Origin: Thermogemmatispora carboxidivorans
GTDB taxonomy: Bacteria; Chloroflexota; Ktedonobacteria; Ktedonobacterales; Ktedonobacteraceae
Reading direction: 5' to 3'
DNA: 64,000 nt
Assembly (NCBI RefSeq): GCF_000702505.1
Contig: NZ_JNIM01000001.1
Span: 744,001 to 808,000, forward strand
Below are positions 59,713-64,000 of the stretch, one piece after another. A model generated the notes under the pieces. That model did not search any database and was not told where the DNA came from. It saw nothing but the letters and a program-made list of their open reading frames with translations. The stretch's first letter is position 1; every line of letters starts with the position of its first letter. Made by a program: the position numbers and the translations under genes.

Positions 59713-60675
59713 TCATCTGATTGACTGTCTGCACCTGGCGTTCTCCTGGTCATATAAAATCCACCTCTCTATCGGCCAGTCCTCGACAAGCTCGAGGCGT
59801 TCAACTGCCCAGTGACAGTACTCGACGGATATATCGCAGCCCTTCCAGCGACGCTTGAGCTGCTCGGCGACGACAGCGGTGGTGCCGGAGCCGATGAAGG
59901 GGTCAAGAATTAGATCACCTGGGTTGGACGAGGCGAGCACTATTTTGCGCAGCAGCTCTTCAGGCTTTTGTGTTGGATGAGGAGTTTTCTCGTGCATGCC
60001 GTTGCAGGTCGTGGGGATCTCCAAGACATCGCGTGGCTTGGCTCCGTGTGGATGTGGTTGCCAGAGATGCGGGTGGCCTCGTCCATACTGGCTACTTGCA
60101 GCTTGTGGATGCTCGGGGTACTTCAGGGTATGGTTGCCGTAGGGGATGCGTACCGCATCGATATTAAACGTGAATTGCCGCGTCTTGCGGAAATGGAGGA
60201 TGCTTTCATGCGAGCGTCCCCAGTCTCTACCAAGATTCGCTTTGTTCTTGTAATGCCAGACAAGCCAGCGGCAGCCTTGGAAATAGCGGGAAGCGGGCAG
60301 GCGCAGGTCAGCCAGAATCTCGGAGTAACCGCAGATATAGAGGGTACCTGTTGGCTTCAGCACACGCGCAGCCTGCTCGATCCACTGTAAGGACCAGTCC
60401 ACGTATGCCTGCTGTGATTCAAAGCTATCCCATTCAGCTTTTTTGATATTGTAAGGCGGGTCGGCAAAGATGAGATCGACGGACTCACTTTCCAGCGAGC
60501 GCAGCCAGGCAATAGCATCTCCGACCCAAATCTCCCCATGAGGATGACGGTAGAATACGTAAGGTTCCTCCCTGTGAGCTGCAGGCGGCTCGTACACAAT
60601 GCCTCGTCTCACAGGTTCTCCAAAAAAGCTCGGTAGTTCTCGCTCCCCTTTCTGGGCTCGCGCTCTAAAAGCCAC
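59713..60675 (-). CDS. DNA methyltransferase (N6-adenine/N4-cytosine type), solitary
   Basis: A 320-residue SAM-dependent methylase. The catalytic motif DLIFADPPYNIKKAEWD is near residue 70, and the SAM motif LILDPFIGSGTTAVVAEQL lies in the C-terminal third. Catalytic block first and SAM block last is the beta-class arrangement. DPPY favours N6-adenine. The middle region (about residues 120-225) would hold the target recognition part. The GTG at 60675 has GAGAGGTGG 6 bases upstream. A TTG at 60681 is the longer option. No restriction endonuclease or specificity gene is nearby, so it may act as an orphan regulator or a phage-defence remnant. Confidence 0.93.
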   Translation of the reverse strand: MAFRARAQKGERELPSFFGEPVRRGIVYEPPAAHREEPYVFYRHPHGEIWVGDAIAWLRSLESESVDLIFADPPYNIKKAEWDSFESQQAYVDWSLQWIEQAARVLKPTGTLYICGYSEILADLRLPASRYFQGCRWLVWHYKNKANLGRDWGRSHESILHFRKTRQFTFNIDAVRIPYGNHTLKYPEHPQAASSQYGRGHPHLWQPHPHGAKPRDVLEIPTTCNGMHEKTPHPTQKPEELLRKIVLASSNPGDLILDPFIGSGTTAVVAEQLKRRWKGCDISVEYCHWAVERLELVEDWPIERWILYDQENARCRQSIR

Positions 60676-61135
60676 GGACAACCACCTCTCTCATCCCTCG
60701 GGCTGACGATGCTCTCCTGATGAGGGATCATGTATTTACTACAGCTATGATACCATGCACCGCCCTCTGGGAACTAGTATGGGGTGAGCCTTTCCCAGGG
60801 CTTCCTGATCAAATAGCCAGGGGCAAGGAGGGCTACGGGCGCATGGAGCGACCGACAGAGCCACGCCGTCGGAGATCACGCGATTGGCTCACATTGATTC
60901 CTGTGAAAAGCTGTAGATTGGCTGTGGTTACGCAACCATCTTTCCTCTATGGTTGTTTCTAGGAAAGGAAGAACAATGATGGCAACATGAGCGGGCGGGA
61001 TATAGCTAGACCAGGTCGTTCATCGAAGCTCTCCCCGGTCAGCAAGGCAGCTGCTAGCTACCGCTGCGCACGGTCGCCGTCGATCCAAGTACGTTGGTTG
61101 GCACATGGCCTGTCCCCATTCAGGAGGTACCTGGC
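60676..61135. other. intergenic stretch
   Basis: Divergent upstream region of the methylase and the small membrane protein. It has a TATGAT-like hexamer at 60746-60751 and an AGGAGG at 61122-61127 belonging to the next gene. No gene is supported. Confidence 0.4.
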
Positions 61136-61363
61136 ATGACTGGCATACTTCTCCTCTTATTCTTGATCTTACTGATCGCCCTCCTCGGTGTAGCCGCCTT
61201 CCTCTGGGGCGCGGATAGCCGCGATGGTCCTGGCAGCCCCGAATGGCAGCGGCGAGGCTCCTGGTTCCTTCCCATCGACCATGCTCGTCCTGTGAGGTAT
61301 AGTACTCGAGAGCGCTATATCTACCTCTATCGTCGCCAATGTCATGATGAGAGGACGTCTTGA
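61136..61363 (+). CDS. small single-pass membrane protein (75 aa)
   Basis: The ATG has AGGAGG 8 bases upstream. The protein begins MTGILLLLFLILLIALLGVA, one membrane helix, then a short charged tail with WQRRGSWFLP and RYIYLYRR. No family recognised. The tail is basic and probably cytosolic. Alone. Function unknown. Confidence 0.65.
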   Translation: MTGILLLLFLILLIALLGVAAFLWGADSRDGPGSPEWQRRGSWFLPIDHARPVRYSTRERYIYLYRRQCHDERTS

Positions 61364-61486
61364 CAAGAGGCTGTCCTCTACTCTGACAGGCGGCAGACCT
61401 GCGGTGACGCAGTCGGAGAAAGGCAAACCTGTCCCTGAGCGGCACAGAGGCGCGGCAATGACGCAGCGCCTCTTACCAGGCGACCT

Positions 61487-62932
61487 CTACTTACGGACGC
61501 GACGATACAGGCTCAGCGCTATTGCCAGTGTCAGCCCGAGGAGCGGAGGCCAATAGACCAGCGCATAGTAGAGTGTCCAGTCGCGTTCATACATGAAAAA
61601 GTAAGCCAGCGGAGTCGTGCAAGCAAAATACCAGGCCCAGAAAGCTATAGGTCTTCCCAATCCCAGCTTGCTTTCGCTGGCGGTCAGGAGCAGCGTGGCC
61701 AGTGGGATCAGCACGGTCGTATACCAGGGGAAAATATGGGCTGACACGGCAAACAAGGCACTGATCAGCAAGAGCGCCGCGGCTTCCTCGGCGACTTGCT
61801 GGCGCCAGCGCAGCCAGAGCACTATGACCGTTGTCCCCCCCATGATTGCGCCAGTCAAGCCCTCCTCCTGCCAATGCAACAAGACCGGATTCAGAGAGGT
61901 ATGCAGGGCCAGCCAGTGGCTCAGTTGCTGCGGCAAGCCTGCGTTCGGGGTGTAGCTGCCGGCATAGCTCTCAAAAGGACTCAGCAGCTGGCCCTGCCCC
62001 AGAATCAGATACGGCAGATATCCAGCGACTAGAGTCACGGCCCAGACCAGCACCAGCAGCCAGTCGCGGCGCCGGGCGATGGCCAGCAGCAGCAGGGCAG
62101 GGTAAAGGCGTACCAGCGTCGCCAGGCCCAACAGAAACCCAGTCCCAGCCCGCCTGCGAGGATTGGTATGCCCAGCGTGCCCGGCGGCGAGCAAGGTCAG
62201 GAGAGTCAGAAACACCGCTGGCGCATCGACGTGGCCCTGAATGGCGAACTCCACCACTGGCAGCGGACACCAGGCGTAGAGCACACAAGGCCCTCCATCC
62301 TTCCCCCTCCGATACAGCAGCCAGGCCAGGACCGCACAAGTCAGCCAGTCGCAGCCCACAAAGATCGCCTTCAAAACTGTCAGGTTGCTGGGAGCCAGCA
62401 AGTAGCTGACCAGAAAGAAGAGCTGGGCCCCGGGCGGATAGAGCGTTGGCACATTGCGATAGCGGCTGTTGGCAAAGACAAAATCGCGCAGGTGGATGAA
62501 ATGGGGATCGCCTGGAGCATAAACATAGGGACTGTAGCCCAACAGCGTCACGCGCGCGTCCCACAGGTAACGCCAGGCATCTGGCGAAAGCACTGGGGGG
62601 ATGGGCAGCAGCATCAGGCGGAGCAGTAAGGCCCCGCCGAGGAGCAGTCCAAGCTCAACGATGCGCGCGCGACCTGAGAGCGGCGGGCTAGTCAGCACAA
62701 CCAGACAGGCCAGCAGATACGGAAGAAAGGTCAGCAGCCAGTGCCAGACAAACGTATTGATCAAAGGAGCAGGACTACTTGTATTCGGAGGATTAATCAA
62801 TAGAGGTATTTGCAAAAGAATCTGTAGAAGCAATAATAGAGATAACAGGGCAAGGCGTCGATTTGGAAGCAGGGGGAACGCTGCTGGCCTGCGCGTTGCT
62901 GGCTGCTCGGCCTCTCTCGCCAACCGTGCCAT
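61487..62932 (-). CDS. polytopic GT-C-like glycosyltransferase (mannosyltransferase-like)
   Basis: A 481-residue membrane protein with about ten hydrophobic helices. The segment SPDAWRYLWDARVTLLGYSP near residue 125, followed by YVYAPGDPHF, matches the first outside loop of GT-C enzymes that use polyprenyl-phosphate sugars (SDDxYRYLWDG in mannosyltransferases), where the acidic residues are catalytic. TLYPPGAQLFFLVSYLL and GLATLVRLYPALLLL also fit. It probably adds sugars to lipids or wall polymers outside the cell. Substrate unknown. Start at 62932 is uncertain. Confidence 0.78.
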   Translation of the reverse strand: MARLAREAEQPATRRPAAFPLLPNRRLALLSLLLLLQILLQIPLLINPPNTSSPAPLINTFVWHWLLTFLPYLLACLVVLTSPPLSGRARIVELGLLLGGALLLRLMLLPIPPVLSPDAWRYLWDARVTLLGYSPYVYAPGDPHFIHLRDFVFANSRYRNVPTLYPPGAQLFFLVSYLLAPSNLTVLKAIFVGCDWLTCAVLAWLLYRRGKDGGPCVLYAWCPLPVVEFAIQGHVDAPAVFLTLLTLLAAGHAGHTNPRRRAGTGFLLGLATLVRLYPALLLLAIARRRDWLLVLVWAVTLVAGYLPYLILGQGQLLSPFESYAGSYTPNAGLPQQLSHWLALHTSLNPVLLHWQEEGLTGAIMGGTTVIVLWLRWRQQVAEEAAALLLISALFAVSAHIFPWYTTVLIPLATLLLTASESKLGLGRPIAFWAWYFACTTPLAYFFMYERDWTLYYALVYWPPLLGLTLAIALSLYRRVRK

Positions 62933-63232
62933 CGCTGCCTCCCAGAGTGATCAGTGAGAATTAAGAGCGGGGCCGTCCTGGCCACGGCCTTCGGGCGGTC
63001 GTATCTATAATAACACAGAGAGCGCCTGGCTCCTCCGCTGGTTGGGCCCTATCAGAGGTTGCGGGAGAGGAGAACCAGCGGCAGGGCCGGAGCGTCTCTA
63101 GCTGTGAACCAATCGGCCTCAGCTAAAAGCAGCAAGGCTGCTGCCCCTTGAGCGGAAGCCGAAAAAGGTGGGCAGCAGCCTGTCAGCTAAGGCGCAGATA
63201 CGTCGTGCGTAAAGCAGGTGGGCGGAGCGTGT
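62933..63232. other. intergenic stretch with terminator hairpin
   Basis: No gene. Contains the hairpin at 63136-63180 that follows the minus-strand binding-protein gene. Confidence 0.5.
63136..63180 (-). terminator. hairpin after the osmoprotectant-binding protein gene
   Basis: Perfect 11-bp arms GGCTGCTGCCC and GGGCAGCAGCC. On the minus strand TTGCTGCTTTTA follows, a weak T-tract. Confidence 0.5.
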
Positions 63233-64000
63233 CTAGAGTAGGCCAACGCTCTTCAGCCAATTCGTTGCCACCTGCGTAATCGCCTGGGAGCGAGGCGTCC
63301 CGCTATTGACGGCCTGGGTTACCTGGCGCTGCAGATCGACGCTGACCTCGGTTGTGAGCTTGGGGGCCAGCGGATTCAGGGCTGTAGCAATGGCGGGAGC
63401 CTTCTTCAGCGTATCCTCGCGCACGATGGGGGCCGGGTTATAAATTGGGAAGGCGTTCTTATCGTCTTGCAGCAGCACAAAGCCATTCTGATCGATGAGG
63501 GCGCTTGTCGTATAGCAGACATTCAGCTGCGCCTGATTCTGCTTTACGGCGTTAAAGGTCAGCGCCTCATCCATGACGATGACCTTTTTGAAATGGATGC
63601 CATAGATCGACTCCATCGTCTGTAGCGGCTCCTGACCATCGGTTGGGGCCGCGACCGTCAGCTGTGAGGCGACTGCCGCTGGAAGCTGGGAGAGCTTCGT
63701 AATCTGCAAAGGCGCGGCGGCCATCTTGGGGGCACAGATCCCGTAGGTATCATTGAGCGGCGCCACGTCCAGCCAGACAATCTTATACTTGCTCTCGAAG
63801 CCCTGCTTCACCAGCTCATAGTCTTTCTGCGGATCGTGTGTTGTCTGCAAGCCCAAACGCTGCAGGCCCGTCGCTGTAAATTCGGGATAGAGATCGATGG
63901 CTCCGCTCGTGATAGCGTTAAAGACCACATCGTTGGTGCCAAGAGCTGGCTTCTCAATCACTTTGAAGCCGGCGTGGCGCAGCAGGAGGGTATACATCTT
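63233..64000 (-). CDS. glycine betaine/choline-type ABC substrate-binding protein (partial)
   Basis: The C-terminal 255 residues of an OpuAC/OsmX-type binding protein. The start and signal peptide lie beyond the right edge. LGTNDVVFNAITSGAIDLYPEF and TGLQRLGLQTTHDPQKDYEL match the quaternary-amine binding family. LNDTYGICAPK and LNVCYTTSALIDQNGFVLL continue it. It would capture compatible solutes outside the cell and deliver them to a permease presumably encoded just beyond the window. Confidence 0.88.
   Translation of the reverse strand, partial: KMYTLLLRHAGFKVIEKPALGTNDVVFNAITSGAIDLYPEFTATGLQRLGLQTTHDPQKDYELVKQGFESKYKIVWLDVAPLNDTYGICAPKMAAAPLQITKLSQLPAAVASQLTVAAPTDGQEPLQTMESIYGIHFKKVIVMDEALTFNAVKQNQAQLNVCYTTSALIDQNGFVLLQDDKNAFPIYNPAPIVREDTLKKAPAIATALNPLAPKLTTEVSVDLQRQVTQAVNSGTPRSQAITQVATNWLKSVGLL

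Noticed and set aside
60676..61135. Restriction endonuclease partner for the methylase
   Set aside because: Neither flank holds an open frame of suitable size. The neighbours are a GNAT protein and a small membrane protein.

Overview
The window looks like a high-GC chromosomal segment of a Chloroflexota bacterium, most likely class Ktedonobacteria (Thermogemmatispora-like). This rests on gene content: a LysW-carried lysine pathway, T-box leaders, a short-type ThiC, phosphoketolase and a subtype III-D CRISPR-Cas locus. It is inference, since no marker such as 16S rRNA lies here. No insertion sequence, prophage or CRISPR array was found.

Layout. 1-11.9 kb: signalling and surface genes (PP2C phosphatase, group-2-like sigma-70 factor, response regulator, DegT/DnrJ/EryC1 aminotransferase, a membrane-anchored DUF2961/GH172-like protein, an SRPBCC gene broken by an in-frame TGA, a baseplate-J-like membrane protein, a phosphopantetheinyl transferase). 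12.0-22.6 kb: a lysine operon driven by a near-consensus promoter and two tandem T-box leaders whose specifier positions read AAG and AAA, both lysine codons. The operon runs lysW-lysX-lysY-lysZ-lysJK(fused)-homocitrate synthase-lysT-lysU-homoisocitrate dehydrogenase and ends at a strong terminator. It covers 2-oxoglutarate to lysine except the aminoadipate aminotransferase. 22.7-24.0 kb: a cardiolipin-synthase-like phospholipase D.

24.4-35.1 kb: a ten-gene type III-D-like CRISPR effector operon, preceded by a 21-codon leader ORF. It encodes an HD-less Cas10 with an intact cyclase motif, four Cas7-like RAMP proteins, Csx10, a Csx19-like protein, two small helical proteins, and a terminal protein with two TIR-like domains fused to a SAVED sensor. 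There is no cas1, cas2, cas6 or array. The likely logic is that target RNA binding makes Cas10 produce cyclic oligoadenylate, SAVED binds it, and the TIR domains destroy NAD+. This is the most interesting system in the window.

35.2-64 kb: a zinc-ribbon/rpsU operon behind a candidate attenuator, an MBL-fold hydrolase, phosphoketolase, thiC under a TPP riboswitch, an SDR/TetR divergent pair with a palindromic operator, tRNA-Leu(CAG), a polyphosphate module split over three genes (Ppx/GppA plus half a CHAD, the other CHAD half, a separate HD domain), a VOC protein, secD-secF (SecF with a large Ala/Thr repeat insert), an ABC/FtsX exporter with palindromes at its promoter, a phosphodiesterase-family protein, an acyl-CoA dehydrogenase, a GNAT protein, a solitary DNA methyltransferase, a GT-C-type glycosyltransferase, and a partial osmoprotectant-binding protein cut by the right edge.
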